Of a stretch of DNA of 64,000 nucleotides, positions 43,376-52,527 are shown piece after piece. Numbering within the stretch: the first letter of the stretch is position 1; each line of letters starts with the position of its first letter. The translations under genes were made by a program, and so were the position numbers. The DNA comes from Mycoplasmatota bacterium. GTDB lineage: Bacteria > Bacillota_I > Bacilli_A > Izemoplasmatales > Hujiaoplasmataceae. The notes under the pieces are model-generated. The model was given only the letters and a program-made list of their open reading frames with translations. It did no database searches and was not told the DNA's origin. The stretch spans positions 1 through 64,000 of the forward strand of contig JAGLYJ010000001.1 in NCBI GenBank assembly GCA_023132365.1, read 5' to 3'.

Positions 43376-45964
43376 ATGCCAAAAAAGAAGACGCGTTCCA
43401 AACAAAAAGGAAAAAAGAAAAGAGTTATAAAAGAAAATAGCTTGATTAGAAAAATCGGTAGTCTTACTGTCTTTTTAGATGCGGTATTTTTAGTGATTAT
43501 TTTAGGGACTGCTTTATTCTTATATTATTTTAATTTAAATAGTGACAGAGTTGATAATTCTAGTTACCAAAATCAAGTTGTTGAGACGATGTTTGCGGAT
43601 ATTGTTAATGATGTTAAATCTGATGTTCATAAGCTAGCACAAGACGAGGATATTATTGATTACATAAAATATATAAATAGCGGGAACAATCCTGTTATAT
43701 TAGAAGCTGATGTGAATTATAATATTTTATTAAATTATCTAAACAAAGCTGGCTCAATTGTGGATTACCAAAAAGATGATTTGTATGACTTAGCATATAT
43801 AGCAACCGATATTGAATGTTCTTCTGGGACTGATGGTTGTGGTGTAACGCATGATGGGCAACTCTCTTTGTCTGATTGGCAACTAACAAAAAGACCTTGG
43901 TATACGTCTTTATCAGCGAATGATGGAGTTTTAACAAGTCCATACGTCGACGGATTAACTGGCGATTATGTAATTAGTTATGTAGAGATTGTTTATGATA
44001 ATCAAGCAGCGATAGGTTTTGTAGGCATTGATATTAAGTTAGAAAGTTTAGCTGTTTTGTTAAATGAATTTACTGAAGAAAGAATCCATGTAAACAGTGA
44101 AATAATTGTTGTTTCAGATTTGGAAACATCACCACAGATAATGTATTTTTCTAACGATCAAGATTCTGAATATACTATGGAAGACATTAATGCTATAGAA
44201 GCTTTAGATGTGGCAAATGGGTATGGCGAATTAGGATTAAATTACATTATTAGTAATCCAGATTTATCTGAGTATGAATCATTTAATCTGATAAGTGGAA
44301 AATATATAGTAATGCATTCTAAGATAGAAAACACACCGTTTACTACAATTACTTTATATAATTTACCGCTAGGATTTGAAATAGAAATTATATTTATAAT
44401 TTTATTAGCATTTTCAATTGGAGCGATAGCTTTAGTGACATTTTTAATAAGGAAATCAATTAAAAATTCTTTAAAACCAATAAATATAATATTATCTTCT
44501 ATTGAACAGATTAAGAATGGTAATTATGAAACGCATGTAAATATAAGAGAAGCTAGTGAATTTAAAAAAATTGGGGACGCCATTAATATGATGTCTACAG
44601 AAATAGATCAGCAGCTAAAGGCAACTTATGATACTTTAGCATATGATATGCTAACCGGGCTTAAAAGTCGCGCATCTGCAACAGCAGAAGTTGATGAGAC
44701 TATTTTTAAGTCGAATAAAAGAGCGGCAGTATGTTTGATTCAAGTTGGGAACCTAAAAAACATTAATGTAACCAAAGGTAACTTAATTGGAGATAATTTA
44801 ATTAAAGCAATTGCTGATGAGCTTAGAAAAGCTTTAAGGACAGAAACAAATCTATTCTCTAATAGCGGAAATGAATTCGTATATATTAAAGACAATTTCA
44901 ATTCTTTAGAGCAAGTTGAGTATACTTTAAGTCAATTGTTAATTCACTTTAAGGATCCTATAATTGTTAAAAATCTTAAAGCAGAAATAAAGTTCTACAT
45001 TGGAGTTTCTATTTACCCTACTGATGGTAGAGATTTGAATGAGTTAATTAAAAAATGTGATACAGCACTATTTAAGGCAAATGAATTTGGCAATAAGAAA
45101 ATTATTTTCTATAATGAAAAGATTGCAAGATCAGTTAGTTACCAAGCAGAAATTACCGAAAGGTTATCTCAGGCAGTTGATAAAGGCCAAATATATTTGA
45201 AATTTCAACCATTAATAAGAACTAATAATGAAGTATATGGGTTTGAAGCTTTAGCTAGGTGGAATTCACCAACTTTAGGTGAAATTGGACCAACAGTATT
45301 TATTGCTAATGCAGAGGAATCATATTTAATTATTCCATTAGGAACATGGATTTTAAGAAAAGCTTGTGAAACGCAAGTTCTTATTAGAAAAAAACTTGGA
45401 AAAGATTTTGTGATGAGTGTTAATATTTCACCAGTACAAATTTTGCAAAGAAATTTTATGACAATTCTTAGAAACATTGTTAAGGAAACAGATATCAATC
45501 CTAATTTCTTGACGCTAGAAATAACAGAGGGCGTGTTTATTGAAGCGTCTGTAATGTTAGAAGATACCATTGAGGATTTGCACAGCATGGGTATTAAATT
45601 GTCGCTTGATGATTTTGGTACTGGGTATGCATCTCTAACATATTTGCGACAAATTAAATTTGATAATCTTAAAATTGATAAATCATTTGTTGACGGTATA
45701 TTTGGCAATGAAAAAGATCATAGAATTATTAGTACTATTGTTAATTTAGTTCATAATTTAGATATGATAGTTATAGCAGAAGGAGTTGAAACAAGAAGGC
45801 AGTATGAATATTTAAGAGAAATATCAACAGATGTTATCCAGGGGTATATATTCTCGAAACCACTAATAATTGATGATTTATATGAGTTTTTAGATAAATT
45901 TCATAAACTTTCAAAGACAAAAAGAGTAGAATATTTTTCTCAGAGAAATGAATCGAGGGAATAG
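43376..45964 (+). CDS. Membrane sensor with degenerate GGDEF and intact EAL domains
   Basis: 862 residues: basic N-terminus, TM1 (about 26-48), large extracytoplasmic dCache-like sensor (to about 330), TM2 (about 335-360), HAMP (365-415), GGDEF (about 422-580) and EAL (about 592-845). The GGDEF motif reads SGNEF near 497 and lacks a second Gly and Asp, so cyclase activity is doubtful. EAL is intact: FEALARW, SVNIS, LEITE, DDFGTG, KIDKSF, AEGVE and QGY, so c-di-GMP phosphodiesterase activity is predicted. A c-di-GMP riboswitch lies upstream. Own ribosome site GGGAG before ATG 43,376. Confidence 0.9.
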   Translation: MPKKKTRSKQKGKKKRVIKENSLIRKIGSLTVFLDAVFLVIILGTALFLYYFNLNSDRVDNSSYQNQVVETMFADIVNDVKSDVHKLAQDEDIIDYIKYINSGNNPVILEADVNYNILLNYLNKAGSIVDYQKDDLYDLAYIATDIECSSGTDGCGVTHDGQLSLSDWQLTKRPWYTSLSANDGVLTSPYVDGLTGDYVISYVEIVYDNQAAIGFVGIDIKLESLAVLLNEFTEERIHVNSEIIVVSDLETSPQIMYFSNDQDSEYTMEDINAIEALDVANGYGELGLNYIISNPDLSEYESFNLISGKYIVMHSKIENTPFTTITLYNLPLGFEIEIIFIILLAFSIGAIALVTFLIRKSIKNSLKPINIILSSIEQIKNGNYETHVNIREASEFKKIGDAINMMSTEIDQQLKATYDTLAYDMLTGLKSRASATAEVDETIFKSNKRAAVCLIQVGNLKNINVTKGNLIGDNLIKAIADELRKALRTETNLFSNSGNEFVYIKDNFNSLEQVEYTLSQLLIHFKDPIIVKNLKAEIKFYIGVSIYPTDGRDLNELIKKCDTALFKANEFGNKKIIFYNEKIARSVSYQAEITERLSQAVDKGQIYLKFQPLIRTNNEVYGFEALARWNSPTLGEIGPTVFIANAEESYLIIPLGTWILRKACETQVLIRKKLGKDFVMSVNISPVQILQRNFMTILRNIVKETDINPNFLTLEITEGVFIEASVMLEDTIEDLHSMGIKLSLDDFGTGYASLTYLRQIKFDNLKIDKSFVDGIFGNEKDHRIISTIVNLVHNLDMIVIAEGVETRRQYEYLREISTDVIQGYIFSKPLIIDDLYEFLDKFHKLSKTKRVEYFSQRNESRE

Positions 45965-45966
45965 TT

Positions 45967-47487
45967 ATGAATATAATAAAATTTGCAGCATCAGGACCAG
46001 ATGCATTTGAATTAGTAGCTGCGATAGTAATAATTGCATTAACAGGAGTTGCATTATTTTTTCTTTATCGAAATTTAGTTCATGAAATGAGAGAAATTAG
46101 AAAGAATAAGAAAGCAATTAGTGATGAAGATGAAATGCTTGAAGATTCTGGAGATGATGTTAGTAAGTTATTAACTGATGTTGATGAACCAAAAGTCAAA
46201 AATATACTTTCTTTTATTGAATATGCAGTTAAAAAAACACCTGAAGGTAAATTAGGCGTTTTGTATTATGTTAATATTGACAACTTTAAAACAGCTGTAG
46301 CAGATATCTATGATGAAAAAACTATTGACAAGGTTATCCAAGAGATTGAAAAGAAATTAGGCAAGTATTGTTCAAAAGAAGCTTTATTTGGGCACTTGGA
46401 AGAAGATACTTTTCTTTATTATTATAAAGACACAGTTGATACTGAACATATAAGTTCTATTGGCGATGAGTTGTTAGAACTCTTTAGAGAACCATTAAAA
46501 TCGATTGAAGACAATTTAACGGCCTCTATTGGGGCTGCTGTTTATCCTTATGACGGAATTAATGCTAAACAATTATTGAAAAATGCGGAGCTTGCAACAT
46601 ATGTATCAAAAAAAGAGAGTAAGAATAGTTTTAAAATGTTTTCTGAAGATTTGATTCAGAGTGAAAAATTTAACATTGATTATTATCAAGAAATTAAGAA
46701 ATCAATTAAGAATGATGAATTTATTCTGTACTATCAAGCAATAATTGATATTAAAACGGGTCGCATCATCGGATTAGAGTCATTGCTAAGATGGAATCAT
46801 CCTAAAATGGGCATCTTACCTCCATCAAGATTTATTAATGTTATGGAACTTACAGGAGATATTGTTTGGTTTGGTGCTTGGGGGTTTGAAAAAACAGTTG
46901 CTCAATTTAAATTTTGGACCCAAAAATACAGAGTAAGAGATATGTTTATTTCTACAAACTTAAGTCCAAAGCAATTAGAAGTATCCGGGTTACCAGAACA
47001 GTTCTTCAAAATTACAGAGAAGTATGGATTAAGCCCTGAAAGATTTTGTTTAGAAATAATTGATTATTATGGTATTCTAAAAAATCAGGCAGCGATGCAA
47101 AATATAGCTAAATTTAGAAAGTATGGATTTAGAATTGCGATAGATGATGTTGGACCTGATTTTGCAATTATCCAAGATATGAAAGATATTATTCCAGGAA
47201 TATTTAAAATAACTAGAGCATTTGTAACTCAATTATATGAAAATGGGGAAGATATAAATCAGATTAAGACAGTTATTAAAAATGCAAAAGAAAATTCAAA
47301 GATTGTTATCGCAGAAGGATTAGAGAACGAATCTATGATTCAAGCAATTTATGATAATGATGTTAGATTCATGCAGGGGTATTTCTTTAATCATCCACAA
47401 TCAGTTGATGAAATAGAAGTGGTTCTTAATGATCCACCATGGGATATGTCAACATTTAATCACATAACAAATAAAAAGGAGCTTTAA
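45967..47487 (+). CDS. Membrane-anchored degenerate GGDEF-EAL protein
   Basis: 506 residues: one TM helix (about 13-36), acidic linker, degenerate GGDEF-fold (about 80-225, LEEDTF in place of GGDEF near 144) and degenerate EAL (about 235-490). EAL reads ESL (GLESLLRW), EITE reads EIID, DDFGTG reads DDVGPD and the Lys motif reads FKITRAF; QGY and EGLE remain. Neither activity is expected to be complete, so a binding or partner role is more likely. It follows the previous gene by two bases and shares its riboswitch-controlled transcript. Confidence 0.85.
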   Translation: MNIIKFAASGPDAFELVAAIVIIALTGVALFFLYRNLVHEMREIRKNKKAISDEDEMLEDSGDDVSKLLTDVDEPKVKNILSFIEYAVKKTPEGKLGVLYYVNIDNFKTAVADIYDEKTIDKVIQEIEKKLGKYCSKEALFGHLEEDTFLYYYKDTVDTEHISSIGDELLELFREPLKSIEDNLTASIGAAVYPYDGINAKQLLKNAELATYVSKKESKNSFKMFSEDLIQSEKFNIDYYQEIKKSIKNDEFILYYQAIIDIKTGRIIGLESLLRWNHPKMGILPPSRFINVMELTGDIVWFGAWGFEKTVAQFKFWTQKYRVRDMFISTNLSPKQLEVSGLPEQFFKITEKYGLSPERFCLEIIDYYGILKNQAAMQNIAKFRKYGFRIAIDDVGPDFAIIQDMKDIIPGIFKITRAFVTQLYENGEDINQIKTVIKNAKENSKIVIAEGLENESMIQAIYDNDVRFMQGYFFNHPQSVDEIEVVLNDPPWDMSTFNHITNKKEL

Positions 47488-47500
47488 GCTCCTTTTTTTT
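47473..47500. terminator. Bidirectional terminator between GGDEF-EAL genes and tetR
   Basis: AAAAAGGAGC (47,473-47,482) pairs with GCTCCTTTTT (47,488-47,497); five-base loop holds the stop codon of the + strand gene. T-runs on both strands. Confidence 0.85.
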
Positions 47501-48104
47501 ATTTGAACATTCCGTTTTTAAGTATTTTCATAGATTCTTCAACAACATAATCAATATCAATATCATCGGATTCTTGATTAAAAATTACTTGTAATCCAAC
47601 AAAATTGGATATACCCATTAAAACATATGATACAGTTTTTAAATCTATATCGTCTCTTAATTCACCGCTTTGAACTGCGCTTTTTAGATGATACAAATAT
47701 GATTCAGCAAATGATTTGTAGTAATTCATGAAGATGGTATAGTCTACAAATAACGACTCCCAAACTATTTTATATGCTAAAGGATCTTTTTTAACATATG
47801 TGATAAAAGCTTTTAATCCTGCTTTTTCTATATCATATCTAGACGTTAATCCTTCAATTGCATTAGTTGAAGCTTGTCGAATTTTAACTCTATATTCTTC
47901 TAAAAGATACATATATAAAGCTAGTTTATTATCAAAATAAATATAAAAGGTACCTGCGGCAACCTTGGCTTTTGCTATGATATTGTTAATAGATGTACTT
48001 TGATATCCATCTTTTGCATAAAGCAATCTACCGGCTCTAATTATTTTCTTAAATGATCTTTCGCCGACTTTTGTTTTTGGCAGACGGTAAGTTTGTTTTT
48101 TCAT
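47499..48104 (-). CDS. TetR/AcrR-family regulator (FadR-like)
   Basis: N-terminal helix-turn-helix: RAGRLLYAKDGYQSTSINNIIAKAKVAAGTFYIYFDNK (two parts: GYQSTSINNIIA and AGTFYIYFDNK). The C-terminal ligand domain (about 60-200) is hydrophobic with Phe/Tyr residues, as in acyl-CoA-responsive members. ATG 48,104 follows GGTGATAAA. Divergent from the thiolase operon, with palindromes between them, so it is the natural regulator of that operon and of itself. Ligand not proved; the thiolase context suggests an acyl-CoA. Confidence 0.85.
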   Translation of the reverse strand: MKKQTYRLPKTKVGERSFKKIIRAGRLLYAKDGYQSTSINNIIAKAKVAAGTFYIYFDNKLALYMYLLEEYRVKIRQASTNAIEGLTSRYDIEKAGLKAFITYVKKDPLAYKIVWESLFVDYTIFMNYYKSFAESYLYHLKSAVQSGELRDDIDLKTVSYVLMGISNFVGLQVIFNQESDDIDIDYVVEESMKILKNGMFK

Positions 48105-48119
48105 TTTATCACCAAATTT

Positions 48120-48148
48120 ATTGTATATCAACTACCTTGAAAATACAA
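48120..48148 (-). promoter_or_regulatory. Promoter of the TetR gene
   Basis: Minus-strand TTGTAT (48,148-48,143), 17-base spacer, TACAAT (48,125-48,120). Confidence 0.65.
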
Positions 48149-48165
48149 GACTAAACTGAAAAATC

Positions 48166-48177
48166 ATTCATATGAAT
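48166..48177. promoter_or_regulatory. Palindrome upstream of the TetR promoter
   Basis: ATTCATATGAAT is a perfect 12-bp palindrome 18 bases upstream of the -35 of the regulator gene, sharing the TGAAT/ATTCA element of the thiolase operator. Confidence 0.45.
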
Positions 48178-48308
48178 AATATCTCATATTTTTAGAATTA
48201 ATACTCATTGAAAACAACTTGAGTTTAAAAACGCTGTTTTTGGCGATATTCTTGTTGTGTGGCTGTTTTTAGAGAAAACGCATTATTTATGTAAATATTT
48301 TCATTTGA

Positions 48309-48322
48309 TGAAAGCGCTTGAC
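48309..48322 (+). promoter_or_regulatory. cre-like catabolite response element
   Basis: TGAAAGCGCTTGAC agrees with the CcpA cre consensus TGWAARCGYTWNCW through its first eleven positions, with palindromic core AAGCGCTT. It overlaps the -35 of the thiolase promoter, a repressing position. Confidence 0.5.
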
Positions 48323-48346
48323 AATTTTGATAAAATAGAATAAAAT
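48318..48346 (+). promoter_or_regulatory. Promoter of the thiolase-Liv operon
   Basis: TTGACA (48,318-48,323), 17-base spacer, TAAAAT (48,341-48,346); start near 48,353. Confidence 0.75.
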
Positions 48347-48355
48347 TTAATAAAA

Positions 48356-48375
48356 ATATGAATAAATATTCATAT
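48356..48375. promoter_or_regulatory. Operator-like palindrome at the thiolase transcript start
   Basis: ATATGAATAAATATTCATAT has perfect eight-base arms. It resembles the FadR box of B. subtilis (TGAATGA-N-TAN-TCATTCA). Located right after the predicted start, it would block the polymerase if bound by the adjacent TetR protein. Confidence 0.65.
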
Positions 48376-48407
48376 GTAAATGCAAAATATATTCAAGGAG
48401 GCAGTTT

Positions 48408-49616
48408 GTGAATAAAAAAGTTTTTGTAGTTGGTGCTAAAAGAAGTCCTATTGGTGCTTTTTTAGGTGCGTTAAAAGATGTACACCCTAGCGATATAGGA
48501 GTTCAAGTACTATCAAAATTATTAGAAGAGACGAAAGTCCCTAAAGAAGAAATATCAGAAGTTATTGTTGGAAATATTTTACCCGCTAATATAGGTCAAG
48601 GTATTGCAAGACAAATATCTATCGGATCTGGTATTCCTGAAACAGTTCCAGCATATTCACTTAATATGGTATGTGGTAGTGGGATGAAGTCAATTATGAA
48701 TGCATATATAGGAATTCAATCAGGGTTTAGCGAATTAGTTGTAGCTGGTGGAGTTGAGTCAATGTCTGGTGCTCCATTCATGGTTTCTGGTAGATCAAGA
48801 TCGGGACATAAAATGGGAGCGATGAACGTTGAAGATCATATAATTAAAGATGCATTAACTGACGCTTTTGGAAAAATGCATATGGGTATTACTGCTGAAA
48901 ATATTGTTGATAAACATAATATTTCCAGAGTAGCGCAAGATAAATTTGCTTATGAATCACAAAGAAAAGCAATTAATGCAGTTGATTCTGACAGATTTAA
49001 AGATGAAATTATTCCTATTGAAATAAAAACAAGAAAAGGAGTTATTGTTTTCGATACAGATGAATATCCTAATAGAAAAACTACTCCTGAAATACTTGCG
49101 AAACTAAGACCTGCTTTTAAAAAAGATGGGTCAGTTACAGCGGGGAATTCATCAGGTATTAACGATGGAGCTTCTTTTGTAGTAGTTGCTAGTGAAGAAA
49201 TGGTTAAAAAACATAATTTACCTGTTTTATGTGAAATTGTGGCTATAGGACAAGCTGGAGTAAATCCAAGCGTAATGGGATTAGGACCGGTACCAGCAGT
49301 AAGAAACACATTGAAATCAGCTGAAATGAATTTATCTGATATGGATTTAATAGAATTAAATGAAGCTTTTGCTTCTCAATCTATTGGAGTTGTTACTGAA
49401 TTAGCAGAAGAACATGATTTAACTATGTCTGAAATATTTGAAAGAACTAATGTTAATGGTGGAGCTATTGCTTTAGGTCACCCAGTTGGAGTTTCAGGTA
49501 ACAGAATAGTTGTTACTTTAATACATGAACTAATGAAAAGAGAATTAAATATCGGTTTGGCTAGCTTATGTATCGGCGGTGGAATGGGAACTGGTATCAT
49601 CATAAAAAGAAAGTAG
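48408..49616 (+). CDS. Acetyl-CoA acetyltransferase (thiolase)
   Basis: 402 residues beginning with GTG after AAGGAGG. Nucleophile Cys in NMVCGSGMKS (near residue 90), His in GHPVGVSGNRI and the second Cys in SLCIGGGMGTG give a full thiolase site. Domain signature NGGAIALGHPVG is present. Both degradation (thiolysis of 3-ketoacyl-CoA) and acetoacetyl-CoA synthesis are possible. First gene of an operon with SDR, KAS III-like and Liv transporter genes under cre/TetR elements. Confidence 0.93.
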   Translation: MNKKVFVVGAKRSPIGAFLGALKDVHPSDIGVQVLSKLLEETKVPKEEISEVIVGNILPANIGQGIARQISIGSGIPETVPAYSLNMVCGSGMKSIMNAYIGIQSGFSELVVAGGVESMSGAPFMVSGRSRSGHKMGAMNVEDHIIKDALTDAFGKMHMGITAENIVDKHNISRVAQDKFAYESQRKAINAVDSDRFKDEIIPIEIKTRKGVIVFDTDEYPNRKTTPEILAKLRPAFKKDGSVTAGNSSGINDGASFVVVASEEMVKKHNLPVLCEIVAIGQAGVNPSVMGLGPVPAVRNTLKSAEMNLSDMDLIELNEAFASQSIGVVTELAEEHDLTMSEIFERTNVNGGAIALGHPVGVSGNRIVVTLIHELMKRELNIGLASLCIGGGMGTGIIIKRK

Positions 49617-49625
49617 GTAGTAATA

Positions 49626-50345
49626 ATGAGATTAGAAGGTAAAATAGCAGTTGTTACTGGAGCTGCAAAAGGAATTGGTAAAGAAATAGCAATAGAATTT
49701 GCTAGAGAAGGTGCCAAAGTTATCGCTTGTGATATGGCAGAGATGACTTATGAAATGGAAAATGTTGATTATTTTAAATTGAATGTTGCTGATTCAGAAG
49801 GCTGTAAAGTGTTCTTTGATGCAGCAATTGAAAAATATGGACAAATTGACATCTTAGTAAACAACGCTGGTATAACAAGAGACTCAATGACTAGAAAAAT
49901 GACTGATGCACAATGGAATCTTGTTTTAGATGTTAACTTAAAAGGTGTTTTCAATTTAGTAAGATATATTGGACCACAAATGGAAACTATTGGTGGAGGA
50001 TCAATTATTAATGTTTCTTCAGTAGTTGGAGTATTTGGAAATATTGGTCAAGCTAATTATGCAGCTACAAAAGCAGGGATAATTGGTTTAACTAAAACAT
50101 GGGCTAAAGAATTTGCTAGAAAAGGTGTTCCTGTAAGAGTTAATGCAATTGCACCTGGATATACTATGACAGATATCTTAAAAACAGTTCCTCAAGAGTT
50201 GTTAGACAAATTTGCTAAATTGACAATGTTAAAACGTTTAGGACAACCAGAAGAAATTGCTAAAGCAACATTATTTTTAGCTAGTAATGATGCTTCATAT
50301 GTTACTGGTCAAACAATTCAAGTTGATGGTGGAATGAGACTTTAA
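49626..50345 (+). CDS. SDR-family reductase (FabG/acetoacetyl-CoA reductase-like)
   Basis: 239 residues. Glycine motif TGAAKGIGKEIA (11-22), NNAGITRDS, catalytic Ser in INVSSVVG, YAATK and a closing SYVTGQTIQVDGG. Housekeeping FabG is at 9,540, so this copy is specialised. With the thiolase it could convert acetoacetyl-CoA to 3-hydroxybutyryl-CoA, or the reverse. Nine bases after the thiolase gene. Confidence 0.88.
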   Translation: MRLEGKIAVVTGAAKGIGKEIAIEFAREGAKVIACDMAEMTYEMENVDYFKLNVADSEGCKVFFDAAIEKYGQIDILVNNAGITRDSMTRKMTDAQWNLVLDVNLKGVFNLVRYIGPQMETIGGGSIINVSSVVGVFGNIGQANYAATKAGIIGLTKTWAKEFARKGVPVRVNAIAPGYTMTDILKTVPQELLDKFAKLTMLKRLGQPEEIAKATLFLASNDASYVTGQTIQVDGGMRL

Positions 50346-50378
50346 TATTAATTTTTTAATCAAGAAAGATGTGATTTT

Positions 50379-51404
50379 ATGAAAAAACCAACTGTTGGAA
50401 TTGTAGGCACAGGAATATATTTACCAGAAACTAAAGTTACAGCAAAAGAAATTAGTGACGGAACACAAGGTATGTGGACAGAAGATGCTGTAATTAATAA
50501 ATTAGGAATAAAAACAAAGCTTAAACCTGGTAAATTAGACGGAACCCAAGAGATGGGCGTCTATGCAGCAATTAATGTTTTAAAGAATACGAAAATCAAT
50601 CCTCTAGATATAGATGTTGTCATCTGCGTTGGAGAAGAATGGAAAGAATATCCTTTAACAACTTCAGCTTTATATATACAAGATAAAATTGGGGCTACAA
50701 ATGCTTGGGGTATAGATGTTGCAAATCGTTGCTGTACAACTGTATCTGCAATGAAAATGGCAAAAGATATGTTAATAGCTGACGATGAAATTGATTTAAT
50801 TTTGGTTGTTGGTGGTTATCGAAACAGTGATTTTGTTGATTACTCAGATAAACACATGTCTATGATGTATAACTTAAGTGCAGGTGCTGGTGCAATTATA
50901 CTTAAGAAAAACCATAATAGAAATATTTTATTTGGCTCTCATATTATCGCTGATGGTTCTTTGTCAAGAACTGCTGGGGTAGAAATTGGGGGGACTAAAA
51001 ATCCAATAACTCATAAAAATTTAGAAGAGTCAAAAAAATCTTTAAGATTAATGGATCCAGTTAAGATGAAAGAGAGATTAAATAAAGTTTCTATGCCAAA
51101 CTGGATTGAATGTATTGATAATGCATTAAGAAAATCTAATTTTGAAAGAAAAGATATTGATTATTTAGCTGTCTTACATATTAAAAAATCAGGACACTTA
51201 GGTATTTTAGAAGCATTAGGATTAACAGAAAAACAAACAATATATTTAGAAGATTACGGACATATAGGTCAAGTAGACCAAATCCTATCTTTACATTTGG
51301 CTCTTGAGCAAAGGAAAGTTAAAGATGGATCTGTGATTTGTATGTTAGCTGCGGGTATAGGTTATGTTTGGGCGGCTAATATTATTAAGTGGGGTGAGGC
51401 TTAA
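50379..51404 (+). CDS. KAS III/HMG-CoA-synthase-like enzyme with altered triad
   Basis: 341 residues with the thiolase fold of FabH: GIVGTGIYLPE at the start, IDVVICVGEEW, NRCCTTVSAMKMAK holding the nucleophile Cys near 116, VGGYRNSDFVDYSD and SAGAGAIIL. Where FabH has HQANKRI this has LHIKKSGH, and where FabH has YGNTSAAS (Asn279) this has YGHIGQVD near residue 292. Alignment therefore suggests Cys-His-His. FabH proper is encoded in the fab operon, so this is not the initiating enzyme. Substrate unknown; overlaps the LivH-type gene by one base. Confidence 0.78.
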   Translation: MKKPTVGIVGTGIYLPETKVTAKEISDGTQGMWTEDAVINKLGIKTKLKPGKLDGTQEMGVYAAINVLKNTKINPLDIDVVICVGEEWKEYPLTTSALYIQDKIGATNAWGIDVANRCCTTVSAMKMAKDMLIADDEIDLILVVGGYRNSDFVDYSDKHMSMMYNLSAGAGAIILKKNHNRNILFGSHIIADGSLSRTAGVEIGGTKNPITHKNLEESKKSLRLMDPVKMKERLNKVSMPNWIECIDNALRKSNFERKDIDYLAVLHIKKSGHLGILEALGLTEKQTIYLEDYGHIGQVDQILSLHLALEQRKVKDGSVICMLAAGIGYVWAANIIKWGEA

Positions 51405-52525
51405 TGTTTGATACAACTGGGTTTTGGCAGAAAACATTTATATTTGTTATTGTTTTAGTTGCTATATACGCAATTGTTAATTTAGTCTTTTTAAGAAAAA
51501 TTAAAAACAAAAGTAAAATACAAAATATCATGATAAATGTTCTTTTAGGAATCGGGATATTTTATCTGTTCCTAAGAATATTTAAGGTTATACCAGAATT
51601 TTTTGATCCAGGGTTTTTCTTTATGCAAACAATTGTTAATTCAATTACACAAGTATGTGTTTTGGCATTAGCAACAACAGGAATAGTTTTGATTTTTAAA
51701 ACATCAACTACAACTAATTTCTCACAGGGGATGGTAGCTACATTTGGAGCTTTCGCAGCTGCTAGATTGATTATTCATTTTGCAGCTACATATACCGAAC
51801 TTGGAAATACTACTATAGTATTATTTGGAGTTTTAGGAGGAGGAATTACCGCCTTCTTATTGGGAGTTTGTATTGACGTGTTTATCATTAGAAAATCCAA
51901 AGTAAGAACGCCTATAGGTAAACAGATGATTACAATGGGGTTAGTTCTAGTTTTTTCTGGGGCAATTCCAATTATCTTTGGAACATTACCAATAACAATT
52001 CCTAGAATTTCATATGATCCAAATGTTATATTTACACTATTTGGAAAAACATTATCAATTACAGTAAGCGCAATATATGCTTTAGGTATCTCAATTGTAC
52101 TATTAGGACTTCTATTCTCAGCACTTCGTTTTACTAAGTGGGGCTTAGGTGTAAGAGCTACAGCTTCTAATGAAGTTGTCGCTAGTATGATGGGAGTTAA
52201 CACTAGAATGATCACAGCGTTTAGCTGGGGAATTGCAGGCCTCTTAGGAGGGGTTGCAGCAGTTATTCTAGCGCCTAATAGTGGTAACGTTCAAGTTGCA
52301 TTAATGATACCAACTCAGGTCAATGGATTCATGGCGGCTATTCTGGGAAGTTTTTCTTCTTTCTTAGGACCTTTAGTAGCGAGTATCTTAATACCTGTTT
52401 TAACTAGTTTATTAGTATTTGTTGTACCTTTATGGCAAAATGCTGTTGTTTACATAATTATTTTGGTTATCGTATTAGTTAAGCCTTTTGGCTTATTCGG
52501 TAATCCGATTGCGAAGAAGGTGTAA
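51404..52525 (+). CDS. Branched-chain amino acid-type ABC permease (LivH-like)
   Basis: 373 residues with about nine hydrophobic helices. The EAA-like loop is in RFTKWGLGVRATASNEVVASMMGVN, recognisable as the LivH family sequence, with the following AGLLGGVAAVI. An N-terminal hydrophobic extension of about 60 residues makes it longer than usual LivH (about 300). Begins on the last base of the KAS III-like gene. Pairs with the permease that follows. Confidence 0.88.
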   Translation: MFDTTGFWQKTFIFVIVLVAIYAIVNLVFLRKIKNKSKIQNIMINVLLGIGIFYLFLRIFKVIPEFFDPGFFFMQTIVNSITQVCVLALATTGIVLIFKTSTTTNFSQGMVATFGAFAAARLIIHFAATYTELGNTTIVLFGVLGGGITAFLLGVCIDVFIIRKSKVRTPIGKQMITMGLVLVFSGAIPIIFGTLPITIPRISYDPNVIFTLFGKTLSITVSAIYALGISIVLLGLLFSALRFTKWGLGVRATASNEVVASMMGVNTRMITAFSWGIAGLLGGVAAVILAPNSGNVQVALMIPTQVNGFMAAILGSFSSFLGPLVASILIPVLTSLLVFVVPLWQNAVVYIIILVIVLVKPFGLFGNPIAKKV

Positions 52526-52527
52526 TT

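Noticed and set aside
45205..45708. 167-codon antisense frame in the EAL domain
   Set aside because: The plus-strand EAL motifs are all conserved; nothing supports the opposite strand.
51775..52215. 146-codon antisense frame in the LivH-like gene
   Set aside because: Typical shadow of a hydrophobic permease, no start site.
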